From Typhlomys cinereus (lineage: Eukaryota > Chordata > Mammalia > Rodentia > Platacanthomyidae), in the NCBI GenBank assembly GCA_023101885.1, contig JALPQD010000240.1:1209501-1273500 (forward strand): a stretch of DNA of 64,000 bases. The letters run 5' to 3'. The notes under the pieces are model-generated. The model did not search any database. It had not been told where the DNA came from and was given only the letters and a program-made list of their open reading frames with translations. The position numbers and the translations under genes are program-made. Positions 1-12,187 of the stretch are shown here, one piece after another. Position 1 is the first letter of the stretch. Each line of letters starts with the position of its first letter.

Positions 1-929
1 ACTAGTTTGCAATCTGCCCTAGTCTGTAGAAATAACTCTTGGGCCTGTAGTAAGCAGAGTAGCCAGCTCATTTGATTTCAGCATTAAAAAAGGGCTGGCA
101 AGCTCTCCGATTTGAGGAAGGTAAGGGAGCTGGGGAGGGGAGCCAAGAGAATGAGGAGAACGGGGCGTGTGGCTGGACGATGGAGGGTCCAGCCTAGAAG
201 GAGGCATCCAGGGAGGTGAGTGCAGACCTCCACCAGCGCGTTGACCCTGGCCGGCAGATGTGTCTCACAGGGCGAGTGGACTGGGAAAGCTTTTTCTCAA
301 ACATGCTGCTTCACATGCAGATCATTTTTGCAAACATTTTAATGTGGCCCTTGACTCCACGGCATCTGTGAACACGGAAGTATTAACTTGTGAATGCTTC
401 TGACAAAACACCGGAAAGCTCAAAAGGAAAAGAGCAGTTTTACTCTGTAAAAACCAAAATAAACAAACAAAACCCAAACAAAAACAAAGCACGTTGCTTG
501 GACTTTGGTTAAAACTTTTGCTGAATACTTTCAACCATAAAGTAAGTTTCACTTTTTTCTGTATTATTTATATTTGAGGTTGAAAAGATGCAAGGGTGTC
601 CCACAAACAGGCTGGGTGGGCAGAGTGGTTATGAGGTGCATGTGGTTATCAAGCAGATGCAGAGAGACCACGGGGAATATCAATAGCAGTTTCAGCCTCT
701 AAGACCCTAGATCCTCATACAGGAAGCAACTCGGCATCTATCTTGACGTCCACAGAGGGAAACATTACTCTGTTTCTCACCACAGAGCCTTGGCCTCTGC
801 TCCCTGTCTGCCCATTTATGGGTCATTTTGAGTCCTTTCCTTCGATGATGTCAATGGTTAAGGAATCATATTGGCCAATATTATGTACTTCTAAGGATTA
901 TGAGAGACATTTTATTTTAATATATGTTT

Positions 930-1545
930 AGGGTTGCATAATAGAATTCATCTATAATGTTTTTGCTCTTTAATTTCCTATCCGATTTCCCCCTCCTTTC
1001 CTGCTTACAACCCTTCATCTCTCCTGTCATACTCCTTCCTATTTATTTTAAAACCTTTTGACTTGCGTGACACACTAGTTTGTTGGTGACATATGCCTGA
1101 GATGATTCATATTCCAGCAAGTATCATAGATCAGTGAGTATATACCATTGAGGAAAGCATCTTGCTTTTCCTCCCCATCAACATTAGTCCTCATCAGTCT
1201 CTCAGAGAGGGATGGAGCTTCTTGAAATGGTAAAATGTTGATAGGACAGTTCCCATGAAGTTCGTATGCCACACGCCTGATATAGTCAGCAGATTACGTC
1301 TGGCTGATCACTGCCTTTCTTTAGCCCCTTACAATCTTGCTGCCCCTTGTTCTGCGATGTTCCCTGAGCCTTGAGATAAGAAAGGATGTGGCTTGTATGT
1401 CCTGTTTAGGACCAAGCAGTCTGCAGTCATTTTGGTGAGTTGTGCTTTTCAGTAGTAAATACCTTCTGTTTCAAAGGAAGCCTTTGAGGTTGAGTGATGA
1501 GTGCTCCAGGGGAGACATTGTAGACAGAGGTGGAAAGAGAAAGGG
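930..1545 (+). mobile_element. LINE-1 3' end fragment (Lx-like 3' UTR)
   Basis: Phrases such as TTCCCTGAGCCTTGAGATAAG near 1360-1380 and the surrounding text resemble the 3' untranslated region of old rodent L1 (Lx) elements. The part at 1322-1410 aligns by eye with 38405-38490 in the same orientation, which shows that it is an interspersed repeat. No L1 reading frame remains. The exact subfamily was not determined. Confidence 0.6.
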
Positions 1546-1639
1546 GTGGTTCAGTCAGCTGTGTCTCCCCTGACATTGTGGAGTGATGCCATTCAGTAAT
1601 TCCACTCTCTATGCCATTGGTATTGTGAGTTCTGTACAG

Positions 1640-1820
1640 GCACATGCATGCATGCATATATGCGTGCGTGCGTGCGTGCATGAGTGTGCGTGTGTGTGTT
1701 TTCTGGCATGTGTAGATATATGGTGTGAATGTATGCAGGTGTGCTTGTGTGTACAGACATTTGCAGAATGGGTATGCATGTGTGGGCATGCGTATACATG
1801 GGGTGTGCTCTGTGCAGGTG

Positions 1821-1871
<51 letters not shown>

Positions 1872-2260
1872 ATATTTGCAGGCCTGTAAAAATATGGGTT
1901 ACTAATGTGTGCAAGGGTGCTTGTGTGTGTACGCATGTGCAGATGGGGAGTGTTAATGTGTACAGAAGAAGGGTGTGAATGTGTGTGTGTGTGTGTGCAT
2001 GCATGCATGAGTGCATGTGCGTGCGTGCGTGTGTGTGTGTGCGTGTGTGTGTGTGTGTGTTTTCTGGTATGTGCAGATATATATTGTGACTGTGTGCAGG
2101 TGTGCTTGTGTGTGTAGACACATGCAGATGAGGAGTGTGAATGTGTACAGAAGGATGTGAGTGTATGTGTGTGTGTGGTGTGTGCATGTGTGCAAGCATG
2201 CATAGACAAGGGATATGAATATGTGCAGACATATTCAGATAAGAGGTGTGAATATGTGCT
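1640..2260 (+). repeat. TG-rich higher-order tandem repeat
   Basis: This is not a plain (TG)n tract. A unit that contains TTTTCTGG, ATGTG, AGATATA, GTGCAGGTGTGCTTGTGTG and CAGATG recurs at about 1699-1790 and 2060-2160, offset about 361 bp. Related partial units lie at 1905-1975 and 2185-2255. Pure TG runs (about 1818-1867) and TGCG/TGCA runs (1647-1690, 1996-2060) separate the units. Long CA/TG-biased reading frames here are low-complexity artefacts. Confidence 0.85.
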
Positions 2261-3245
2261 GGATGCACATTGACATATGCCCTCCCATGGACTCTCTAGA
2301 TCTGTTGCTCCCTGTTGGAGACCTGCCAGCTTTCTTGAGTCACTAAAGAACCTTCCTTGAAGAGCCCCACGATTTGAGAGTGAATATATGTCCATGAAAG
2401 TACCTACTGCAGGCACAGGCTGACTTCATATTTTGTGCACTGATTGATTTATTGGTTTCTTCATATGTGCCAGCTGACCCCCTTCTCTGTCAAGATTATC
2501 AGACTCCCAATTATCCATCTTTGTTGAATAAGACCAATGTGGTAGACTTATTTTAAAAAGTAGTATTTGTTGTTAGCTTGGCATCGGCTTAATTGAGGAA
2601 TGACCACTGAAATGAACCACTGGTGTTCTTTATCCTGGAAAGCAATTTATCAATCTTAGATATTACACATTGGAAAATCATAGTGTGGCAAGGGATAATA
2701 ACGCCTGTTCTAGCTCTCTGAGCCCAAAGAAGAGCGAGCTGTGTGTAAGACCAGCACAGGTCAGACTTTCTGTGCAAGATTATGGATTGGATATGCCCAT
2801 ATGTAGATACTCCAGGATCCAGGAAAAGCTGGTGCAGCTACTACTCACAAAGTGCCTGCTGCATGCTTGCAAGTACATTTGGTGTGTTTGCAAGGGATTT
2901 TTTTCGAGGTATTTTTAAATGGAATTTTTAGTAGTATACAAGATAGTGAGTTTCATTGCTATTAGTTCATGCATAGACGTGACTGGACTTCACTCACATC
3001 ATCCCTCACTACTCTCCCTGTTTCTCACCTCGTCTCTTCTGCGTGTTTCCTTCCTCCTCCCTTTAAGAGATCCAGGAGAGTATTTTTATCCTGCTAGCCA
3101 GCTTAAGCTATTAAGGTTTAGAGAGATAGTGACTTGTATAAAGCTTTGGGCAACAGTCTACTTGTAAGGTACTTGCCCACCACATGAGAAGTCGAAGTTT
3201 CAGTCCCTAGAGGTACCAGAAGAAAAAACACACAAAATGTTGCCT

Positions 3246-3425
3246 TTGAGCTTGTGAGCTGGCTCAGTGGGTAAAGGAGCCTGTGCCCAACATGGAGACA
3301 TGAGTTCAGTCCCTGGAGCCCACATGGAGGAAGAAGAGAGCAGAAAGTTGTCCTCTAAACTCTATACATGTTCTTTGGCAACAAGCAAATAGATAAAAAT
3401 ACATAAATACATAAAAATTTTTTTA
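3246..3425 (+). mobile_element. B2-superfamily SINE (B3-like)
   Basis: A tRNA-derived head (GAGCTGGCTCAGTGGGTAAAG, box B near GAGTTCAGTCCC) is followed by CACATGGAGGAAGA, GTTGTCCTCTAAACT and an A-rich tail with ATAAATAC units, which is the layout of a B3/B2-type element. Confidence 0.75.
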
Positions 3426-3431
3426 TTCAAT

Positions 3432-3504
3432 TGTGTATGTGTGCGCGTGTGCGTGTGTATGTATGTGTGTTGCGCGCGTGTGTGTGTGTGTGTGTGTGTG
3501 TGTA
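3432..3504 (+). repeat. (TG)n/(CG)-containing microsatellite
   Basis: Alternating purine-pyrimidine tract with embedded CGCG steps and a pure TG run. It abuts the 3' end of the minus-strand SINE at 3505-3718, so it is probably the expanded SINE tail. Confidence 0.9.
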
Positions 3505-3718
3505 GAACCACAGGCGAATTCGGGAACCACCATGGACCACCTCCACCTCCTCCTTGTTTACTCTGCCCTGGGATTCACAGGCTCCGCCCTACCAGGACCA
3601 GAAACACAGGCCGCCCCCGCTTCCGCCTGGCCTCTATACGTGGGGTCTAGGATCCAAACTCAGGACCTTCTGCCTGCAAGGCAGAGGCTTAACCCCTGAG
3701 CCACCTCTCCAGCCCCAA
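3505..3718 (-). mobile_element. B2-superfamily SINE, family X copy 1
   Basis: Read on the minus strand it begins GGGGCTGGAGAGGTGGCTC, has a tRNA-like box A and box B (TTTGGATCC region), then a body with GCCAGGCGGAAGCGGGGGC, CTGTG and TCTGGTCCTGGTAGGGC, and a CA tail. The same body appears at 24064-24300, 32595-32810 and 38740-38997. Confidence 0.85.
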
Positions 3719-4250
3719 ATACATAAATTTTTAAAAAGTAAAATCATGTAAATGGTACAGCCAGGCTTCAGATCAGAATCTGACTAGTTTCATATTTTCT
3801 CCTTCCCTCCCTTCTTTCATTCTTCTTTCCTTCACTTCACTGTATTATGCTGGTAATATATTTACTGAAGTATGTGCTCATGTGAATGTAATAGTATGAG
3901 GTGTTTAAGTATGTAAGGTCTGTTTAATTTGTACAAGTATCTTTTAGATTTTTTTAACATTTAACATAAGAAATTACAGTACCACATGACAATTTTACAC
4001 AGAGATTTCCCTGTGTATTACTTAATATATTGATTAGTTCAAAAGTACAGTTGCATTCATTGTGATACAGAATTTTCCTAGGATGGAGGCGATGAGAATG
4101 AAGAAAATATGCTCCCAAATGCTCATAGCACAGGATCAGACAGGCAAGACAGCTGGTTGGAAAGAGAGACAGGAGAGTCCTCGCTTGTCCTAGGGTAGTG
4201 TGTCCTCGCTTGTGTGTGTGTAGGAGGTGGGCCATACAGAAAGAGATAAG

Positions 4251-4336
4251 AGACAGACAGACAGACACACACACACACACACACATACACACACACACAC
4301 ACATATACATATACACACTTACATATATACACAAAC
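4251..4336 (+). repeat. (CA)n microsatellite with GACA and TATACA interruptions
   Basis: A GACA run passes into (CA)n and then into imperfect CATATACA units. Confidence 0.9.
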
Positions 4337-4411
4337 ACAGAACAAATAAGTACTCAAGTTTACTCCATGGATAATTAGTATCATACCTACAAGGGTAGAG
4401 AATAAAGAAAG

Positions 4412-4570
4412 AACAAGCATGATGGTGCATGCCTATGAGCTCAACACTCAAGAGGCAGAGACAGGAGGATTGCTGCAAGTTAAAGGGCCAGAATTCATCT
4501 ACACAGTGAGTTCCAGTCCAGCCAGGGCTACCTGGGAGACTCCCTCTCAAAACAGACAAGCCAAAACAAA
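4412..4570 (+). mobile_element. B1 SINE
   Basis: 7SL-derived B1 text in order: ATGATGGTGCATGCCTATGAG, CTCAAGAGGCAGAGACAGGAG, CCAGCCAGGGCTACCTGGGAG and CTCAAAACAGACAAG. It is close to full length and diverged. Confidence 0.85.
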
Positions 4571-5594
4571 GGAATAAATAGGTGACTTGGGGAAGAGTTT
4601 CACCTTGGACTTTCTGTGGGGATGCTTAGCAGGCAATGTACATCAAAAAGAGCAAAGAAGAGACCCATTGAGGAATTGGTGGCATGCTGGTAATAATTCA
4701 GATTACAAGCAGTAAAAGGAATTGCCCAAGCACAGTGTGGAAGGTAACAAATGACTTGAAATATCTCAAAACATAAGACAGGGATGGAGATAGAACTGGG
4801 AAGCAGGATCATTTTCCAAGGTGGGCTCCATGGTGGAGTAAGACGTTAACATCTGTTCATTTTCTTGGCATAATTGCCAGCCAGGCCTGAGCCAAGGGAC
4901 CGCTGGAGTAGAGAGAACTTGTCCAGAAAAGAGACTACAGGCCACTATGCTATTACCAGATGTCAGAAAAAAAGTACCACACAACTTAAAAGAGAATAAC
5001 CAAACTATTATTTTGGTGCATCCTTAGTAAGCAAAAGAAAAAAAAATGGTAATGTTCAGGCTATCAAGGAAAGAAGAAGTGGGAAATCATGGTTTGCTTG
5101 AAGTACTCCACAAATTTATTGTCTTTTGAGGTCCCAGAATTCAAATAAATCATGAGTGGAATTGAGAGTCATCTTATGCATTTCATGTAGCATGTGCTCC
5201 ACCAAGGAGCTTTCTGAGGAATGAAACTTTTAGTCAGTTCCTTCCACTTCTGACACTGAAATTGCTGGAGGCCACGGGCCACCAGCGCCCGTGAGTGTGG
5301 CCTCTGATCTTGATGCCCTCCAGCTACGGCTTTGTGTCTAACCCTGAAATGTCCCCTAGAACAGAGCTTCTTAAGGCTTTAAAATCACATACTCCCTGGA
5401 GTCTGATGAACGGTCATGGATATTACCCCAGGGGAAACATGCAAGTATGTACACAAACCCGAACATCAGCCAAACAAGACCTTCCTGTGGTCTTCCTCAG
5501 GAGGTCCCCAGACTGCAGGTTAGGGCCTTTGTCTTAGAGAATTTCTAATAAATGAGAACACAGCTGATGCTTATTCTGAAATTTAAAAAATTGA

Positions 5595-5830
5595 AAACAC
5601 ATTTATTTATCATGTATGCACACATGTTCATGCACACGTGTTCATGCATGTGTGCGTGCGTGCGTGTGTGTGCATGTGTGTGTGTGTGTGATGGCACACT
5701 TGTGGAGGTCAGGGGAAAACTTATGGGAGTTGGTTTTTCCCTTCTACCATTTGGGTTCTAGGTATCAAACTCATGTTGTTAGGCATGGCACCAAGCGCCT
5801 TTACCCTTCGCACCATCTTGCCAATCCCCT
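5595..5830 (-). mobile_element. B3-type SINE with (TG)n tail
   Basis: On the minus strand the head GGGATTGGCAAGATGGTGCG is followed by an anticodon-region GGTGCCATGCC, the body phrase GGTAGAAGGGAAAAACCAACT, then CCCCTGACCTCCACAAGTGTG and a CA-rich tail (TG run 5642-5690 on +). The CTCCACA tail phrase is typical of B3. Confidence 0.8.
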
Positions 5831-7019
5831 CATTCTGAAATTTATATATTAAGGAAGCAAAGCTTTTGGGGGACTTAATTTAGAACGATGACTAAGGTTA
5901 GCTGTGTATCTAATGCAATGCATCGCTGATTTTATTCTGTCAGCCTAATTTTTCAAGTGGCCCCAAGCAACTCACAGCTTCACAGATTTATGTACATAAT
6001 CATATGCACATATTTTATTTTAGAAATAATGATGTTGTTTGTCGTGACCACACATAGTCACAGCAGTGTTATTACAACTGAAACTCTCTAGTTGATGCTT
6101 TGGGGGGGGGAGTTCTTTCCTTTTAGAGCTGTCTTCCATATTTATAGTGGAGGAGCTGTGATCTGTTTCTGATGCTGCAGCTTTCATCATGGGTAATGAA
6201 TTAAAGTAAGCACGATTCTAATTCTGTTTTGGTAACCCTTTGGAACCTTTTTTAACATGCTTAGGTTCATACGGTTCTTAAAATGCTAATACACACTGCT
6301 AATTCAAGAAAGGACACAGAAGTTAGAGTTTATTCCAGAGAAGTGTGCTCAGTGTTCTCAGGCCTTCCAGAAGAGCAAAGCAGAAGAGAAGAGGGGTATT
6401 AAGTGGAAAATCTTGGCTCCAATCTCTGGTGAACACACAAATTTAAACATATAGGTTGCACAAATTTGGATAAACTGAGGTGGAATCCAACATTTCTTGC
6501 ATGGATGCCTGTATAATGTGGCAGTAGCTGTGAGGAAAGAAGAGTCCTGCAGTCTAAGACCCAACACAATGAAAATGCAATGAATTGGAATGCCTCACAG
6601 ATCATAGCGGAATCAGAATTTCCAGCAAGGAAAATCTTTTCATGGTGAATTAAGTGGTGGATGAAGAAAAATGGTGATGAAAAAGGTAGGCACAGATCAC
6701 AAACACTGAGCTCAGAGCTCACTGCTGAAGATTTAAGAACCTTAGTGAAAGCTATGCAGAATAGAATGTGGAAAATTGAATTTACTAAACAATTAAGCAT
6801 TGAATTAATCTACATCCTGCACAAGTAGAAAAGCGGGGAGGGAGCAGAGCAAAGCCGAATAAATCAGTAGGGCTCATTAAAAAGATAGTGAATATATCAG
6901 GTCTGTTGGAGCATAAAAGAGGACAGTTTCCCGTGTGACATGGAATAGTTTTCGGGTTCTAAGTCACAGTTCTGGAGTCCTAGTCCTAATCAGATTAGCA
7001 AGGGCTTGTGATGAGGTTA

Positions 7020-7560
7020 GTCTAGCTCTGTATTTTAGCTTGTCATCACTAGCTTTCCTATTAATTACAAGTCACATCTCCAGTTAACAATAGTAGTTCA
7101 AGACAACATAAATAAGACGGGAGTGCCAAGGAGATGTCACTCACAGTTTCCATGCATCCTGAAACTCCCACGGGCTCCCACAGTCTCCCATATGCCTTGC
7201 TGGTCTTTTGTTCAATTACAGTTAATGCAATAGTTTGCCATTTTCTCTTTCTAATTATATTTTCAAGTGGGATTTGTAGCACACAGAAAAACATCCTTTT
7301 GCATGTCGAGGCACCGGGGCTTTGTGTGCCTGGCATTGTCTGTCTCCTGGGTGCTGTACCATTCTTTCTGCAGTTCTCTGAATAAACAAGTCCCCCTTTT
7401 AGAGCTGCAGTTGTACCAACTGAAAATTTATGCATTAACTGTTTGCGTTCTGAGCGTATGCTCTGGATGTCTCAGAGCATTTTTCCACAGTTCACACGTC
7501 TCTCAGTCACAGGATCAGTAGTCAGTGAAACTGTTTTTGTGAATGTGCATAATGGGGGAG
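7020..7560. promoter_or_regulatory. Candidate conserved non-coding block
   Basis: Repeat-free unique sequence with several homeodomain-type cores (TATTAATTAC, TCTAATTA, GTTAATGC) about 1.3-1.8 kb upstream of exon A. No conservation test was possible. Confidence 0.2.
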
Positions 7561-8758
7561 TTAAATATGCAAGTGACACCCCGTAACTTTATTCTATTTT
7601 GGGGAGACTGCATCATCCTTTGGGTCAAGGTCATGGAAAAGGTGGAGTGAAGCATCCAAGTCTCTCTTGTGATTCCAGAGTAGTCAGCTTTGTAGACAGG
7701 GGCTTTATCTTCTTTTCCCTGGGTATCTGAAACAGTTGAACTCTTTTGCCCTTTGTATTCCCTTCAGGATGGGTAAATACTTTTAAAAAAATAAGCAACC
7801 AACAGCTTGATTTTGCTAGGCATACTCCTGTTGTGGAAGGGTCAGCAAACGCTGCAATATAATCATGAACCACGGCCTTCCGTGATTGAGATGGTGTACA
7901 CATATTTGCACAGATCATCTTCCTTTCCTATTAATAATCTTGAAGACAAATGTCACCTCCAGGCCAAAAGCCAGCTTCCCATCCTGCATTCATCCCACCA
8001 AACAGTATGAGCGGTGACTCATTCCACAGCTTTTGAAAGCTAGCACTAAAAGCTAATTTTGGTGATAAAGAGAGATTTGGGAGGAGTATGGCATGATTGT
8101 TTTCCCTAAGAATTTAATTTACAATCAATCTGAATGTTACTTTCAAATGCGCCCAGCAATAAACAGCAACATCTGCTTTCTGTTCAACAGTTTGAGAAGA
8201 CTTGGCATGGGTTCGTATGTACAGACCATGTGAAGCCATCGTTACTCTTGTTTGTCTCTGTCCCTCTGCTTGGTCCATTTGCCATGTACAATCAGGCAAG
8301 CAGCTGACACATACCAACAATTATGGACCAGGCCGAAGAGTGACATTGTAAAATCCATGTTCATCTTCTGGAGTGAAGCAGAAGCCTCTGAGAGCACAGT
8401 GCTAGAGACCACACTTCTGGATTCTAGAATCTTCTGGAAGCTGAATCTGGGAGCACAGTATTAGGAGACCACCACACTCCCACGTCAGACTTCTGGAGGC
8501 TGTTGTGCCAGAGAGTTAGACATAGTCAGAGCCAAGTGGCAGCAGTCCCCACCGACGTCTTTGGATCCCTTTTGTTTTCCCTGCTGATAAAGCAGATGAT
8601 TACCTGTACAATAACCGTTTGCATTTAGTGTTTTAACTTGGAAGCAGAAACAGATAGATTGCCCCGGTTGTTCTGAAACTCTGTGCTGGAATTGGTTTTG
8701 AAGACAGTTATCTGTTCCTGCCCCCGCCACATTGTCTAGGTCTGATAGGATCACACCC

Positions 8759-8765
8759 TGCTAAC
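8759..8765 (+). promoter_or_regulatory. Splice branch site for exon A
   Basis: TGCTAAC is one base from the optimal branch sequence TACTAAC. Its branch A at 8764 lies 42 bases before exon A and is followed by a T/C-rich tract that leads to the acceptor, which is normal mammalian spacing. Confidence 0.6.
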
Positions 8766-8805
8766 AGGTGGCTCTTACTTGGGTTTCTGATTTGTGCCCC
8801 CACAG

Positions 8806-8917
8806 CCCTCTTGGAATAGAGATCATGACGACACAGCATCCACTCGCTCAGGAGGAACCCCAGGCCCTTCCAGCGGCGGCCACACCTCCCACAGTGGGGA
8901 CAACAGCAGTGAGCAAG
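8806..8917 (+). CDS. Meis1: MEIS1 internal coding exon A (Ser/Thr/Gly-rich linker before the homeodomain)
   Basis: This 112-bp exon encodes 37 residues plus one base, starting PSWNRDHDD and ending GDNSSEQ plus the first base of a glycine codon. MEIS1 is a nuclear TALE homeodomain transcription factor that binds TGACAG-type sites alone or with PBX and HOX partners. This segment is the flexible linker between the N-terminal MEINOX (PBX-binding) region and the homeodomain, and it is rich in Ser, Thr, Gly and Asp with no hydrophobic core. The acceptor is a pyrimidine-rich stretch ending CCCCCACAG at 8797-8805, with a near-ideal branch site TGCTAAC at 8759-8765 whose A is 42 bases upstream. The donor is CAAG|GTAGGAG. 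The exon enters in phase 0 and leaves in phase 1, exactly what exon B needs. Residues differ from the MEIS2 linker I remember (ATSTHSAGT in place of TASTRSGGT), favouring MEIS1. Exon number, probably 8 in human numbering, is inferred. Confidence 0.95.
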
Positions 8918-9301
8918 GTAGGAGATGTGTTCTCCCTCCCCTCCACTACTCACTTCCTGGTCAAGGGTTGGCAAAGGTCAGAAGGGTCCAGTTTGTCCCT
9001 CACCAGCTAGACATCTTTTCCTGGAACAGAAGTTCCAACCCACTGGAGTCTGTCGCTCTTTCTCAGTTCTCATGTTCTGGTCTTCTGCCTGTCACCTGGT
9101 CACCTCCATGAGTTGACTGAGTCAAGAGTAGACAAGAAGCTAAGCAAGGAGAGGATGGTAGTCTCTCTTGGGATTCCAGAGCACCTGCCACTAACTCTGT
9201 CACACAGATAGTGTCAGCAAGATGTGTTCCTGATGCTTTCAAAGGAGTATGAGAAACTGTCCACTAAGAGTCCAAGTGAACAATGCCTTAAGATTCTTAA
9301 A

Positions 9302-9395
9302 AGGGTCTGGGGACCTAGTTCAGGGGTTGTAGGGCTTGCCTAGCAAGCACTAGGCCTTCATTTGATCCCCAGCAATGTTAGAATAAAAAACCATG
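9302..9395 (+). mobile_element. ID SINE
   Basis: tRNA-Ala-derived head (CTGGGGACCTAGTTCAGGGG), then GCTTGCCTAGCAAGCACTAGG, TTTGATCCCCAGCA and a short A-rich end. It lies in the first 0.5 kb of the large intron. Confidence 0.8.
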
Positions 9396-12187
9396 TTTAG
9401 AAAGTAATGGGCCACCTAGGCTACCTTTCCTACTCTGCTGAGTTGAAGCTAGTTTTTTTCCAGTTCTACCTAAGAATATAACTTCATCGCAAAGTCAGAC
9501 TAAATCCAGTGAAGAAGAAATGAACTTATGTTGTGTCTCACTTTCAATGCACATTCTGGGTATACACGTGGGTGTTCATGGATGCACATGTTTGATGATA
9601 ACTGTTAGCAGGCAAAGTTTAAACACATGTTCTTCAGCAGAAAAAGAAATGGGTATCCAAATATTGTAGTGGCTGGCCTTTTGCCTTGGAGTATTTGTGA
9701 TTAGTGAAATTAAAGTTTGAAAGAGAATTCTCTCTGCTAAGTGGACTCAGATCCTGCGGTGTGCATACACTTTTCTGTGATCGTGTTTCACTGAGTGCTG
9801 CTTGGCAACAAAGGTGTCTAACTTAGATGGGTGACAACAATTAGAATTTGAAGAATTTAGCATGATCGATTTAAATCAGGATCAGGGAAGTTAATTTTAA
9901 AGGCAGGTGTATGGTATTTGCCTTGGAAATATCTTCTAAGGACAAAGTTGTAAATTTTGGAGACATTTTATCATTCAAAGAAAAGTTGCTGACTTTATCA
10001 GAAGTATAAGACTAAATAAAACTGGTGCGTACATCGGTAAACTAGTGAGAGCCAAGGCAGGGGAAGGTAACCCCCTGGCCTCTGGCTTTTACTAGAAAAT
10101 GATATGCAGCATAAATCCAAGAGGCCTTTTTCCTTCTGAGTGTGCATGTGGTTATGGTGTCCCTGTTCCAAGCGTTGAGGCAACGTCAGCACTTTCCATT
10201 TGATCAGCCTGACTCCAGGAATTCTCCTTACAGTGAGATTGTAAATGGACCCTACATTCTTTTCCTGGGGTTCAGATCTGCTGTACAGGGTCACAGCATA
10301 GCATTTTGCTTATTGAGTTTTTGTTTTGTTTCATTTCTTGCTTTTTAAAACATACATCATCTGAGAAGCAGCAGGGCTCTTGTTGAGGGCTGGAGGCTGG
10401 GAAATATTGGGAGGAAGGCCTGCAATGCAGAGGGTTCCTCAGACCTAATCTGATAAAAGGATTTCCAGAGGGCGAATGCCTAACCAGTTCTCCCTCTGAG
10501 GAGCCTCCAGTGAGAAATAGGAGTTTCCTGCTTCTCTTACCTTTAGTCAGTGATCCCCCAAAGCCTAGTCAGTGATGAATTTGATTGTCACTTGGAGTCA
10601 AGCTCTCTTCACATCACCAGCTTGCCATTTATATTTAAATAACACCACCTAGATTGATCTATTGAGAAAGAGAAGGTGTGTGCTTGCATGCGAAGGTGCA
10701 CAGGTGGAAATCAGCTCCCTCCTTCTGCAATGTGTACTTCAGGGACCAAAGTCAGGTCACCAGACTTGGAAATCCCACCTAGGCTTTAAAAAAAAGTCAT
10801 TTCATAAAGCAAATTATCTTAAAGAAAACAGGAGATGGCTACGTTCATGGTTCATCGGGGTCCCAGTGCAGCGGCAGAGCTCCACCCACCTTCCTGTTTG
10901 CATTAGATTTTTCCTCCTGCTCTCTCCTTGCCTCTCCATCAAAGAACCAAAGGGAGTTACTCCCATGGTAGGTAAACAGGAACTTTCTGGGCCGACTCCC
11001 CTCATACTAGCTCCCTCATGAAGGGGACAGAGCCTCCCATTTGTCTTCCTTGCCCTCCTGATGCATTTTCCTTGGCACAGAGGTTTCTTGCTAAGCGCAG
11101 AGCAATGCCTTGCCGGTGTCACGACAACTTCTGAAATCCCCAGGCCAGCCAGAACCTTCTAAGTCCTTTCCTCGCCTGAGACCTGTGGAACTGGCCCCTT
11201 GTGCAGCCTTCGGATTAACTGTGCACAGCGCATTTTTCCCAGTCTGCGTTTTCTGGCAGACTTGATGGTGTAAGCCCTGCCAGGGCTGGCCCACAGCACA
11301 TGTCCTAAATAGTTATTTACACAGTTTGAGTCCATTCTAGTCAACTGGGTAAATAACAGCCCTCTTCAAAAGATTTATAAATCCATAAATATGTCTTCGT
11401 ACATACCCAATAGACGGAAATAACTCAGTCTGTCAAAAACATACGCAATGAGGTGTTTCCCCCGTAGACTGAGGTAATGCATGTTCTGAAACTTTCCCTG
11501 CTACATTATTCGTGCTGAATTTCTTTCTAGTTTTCACGACTTTGTTATGGCACCTGTGGTACCAAAAAGAAAGACAGAAAGAAAGAGCGAAGTCCCCTGG
11601 GCACTGGCCCTGGGTTTGACGGCCTGTCTGCGGCCTGTCTGCGGAGCTGAGTCCTATCTATGCTTCAGACGTTCAAAGAAAAGAGAATAAGTCATCCAGG
11701 AAATGTCTAGTGCCCTGGCAAGACAATAATGACTCTTCCTTGAAGCTCCAGAAATCTAGGTGATTTTATGAACCTGGCAATTTTCATATCAATAGCTTGT
11801 ATAATCAATGAAGTCACTTTAACACAGAATTTTCCATAAGAATGAAAAAATATTCAAAAGTCTAAGTGTGGACATTCTAAAGAGAATTCGAGAAGGTACG
11901 TAATTATGAAGACGCCAAAGAGATTATTTCTCGTGGACTGAATGTTGGTGATGATTGATTTTTTTTGTTGCCGTGACAAAATGCCTCAGAGCAGGCCCTC
12001 CGCAGACACTGAAGCACTGAAGAACTTGCCCTGTCGCTCACGTTTCCCCGAGGGGCATTCGTGGTCATGTGGTTGCATTGCTTCTGGCCTGTGTGAGAAG
12101 AGGCAGGAATCATGATTGCTGTGTAGGAGCATCATCCTGTGATGGGCGGATGCAGAGCAGGGACAAGCTCTAGCCCTCCAGAGCATG

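Larger units (their letters stand above)
1..8805 (+). other. Meis1: MEIS1 intron, 3' part (upstream of exon A)
   Basis: No earlier MEIS1 exon can be read in this stretch, so it is the end of the intron before exon A. It carries an L1 3' fragment, a TG-rich higher-order repeat, B3, B2-type and B1 SINEs and several dinucleotide tracts, listed separately. The stretches 1-930, 2270-3240, 3720-4240, 4570-5590 and 5830-7020 hold no gene or clear repeat that I recognise, apart from an A-rich patch at 449-487 and a G-run at 6103-6111. Confidence 0.85.

Noticed and set aside
1640..2260. A CRISPR-like array
   Set aside because: Repeats are TG-rich and diverged with no regular unique spacers, and the genome is a mammal's.
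1427..2416. 329-codon minus-strand open frame and its overlapping frames
   Set aside because: Its sequence is Thr-His repeats from the CA strand of the TG tract; no start context, no domain, and it spans a simple repeat.
3954..4559. 201-codon minus-strand open frame
   Set aside because: Runs across a (CA)n tract and a B1 SINE, so it is a composite of repeats.
1..8805. An upstream MEIS1 exon
   Set aside because: I looked for the expected preceding acidic and Ser-rich coding segment with splice sites and did not find it.
9302..9395. A tRNA gene
   Set aside because: The tRNA-like boxes belong to an ID SINE with an A-rich end, and the cloverleaf is not intact. The same applies to the other ID and B2-type heads.
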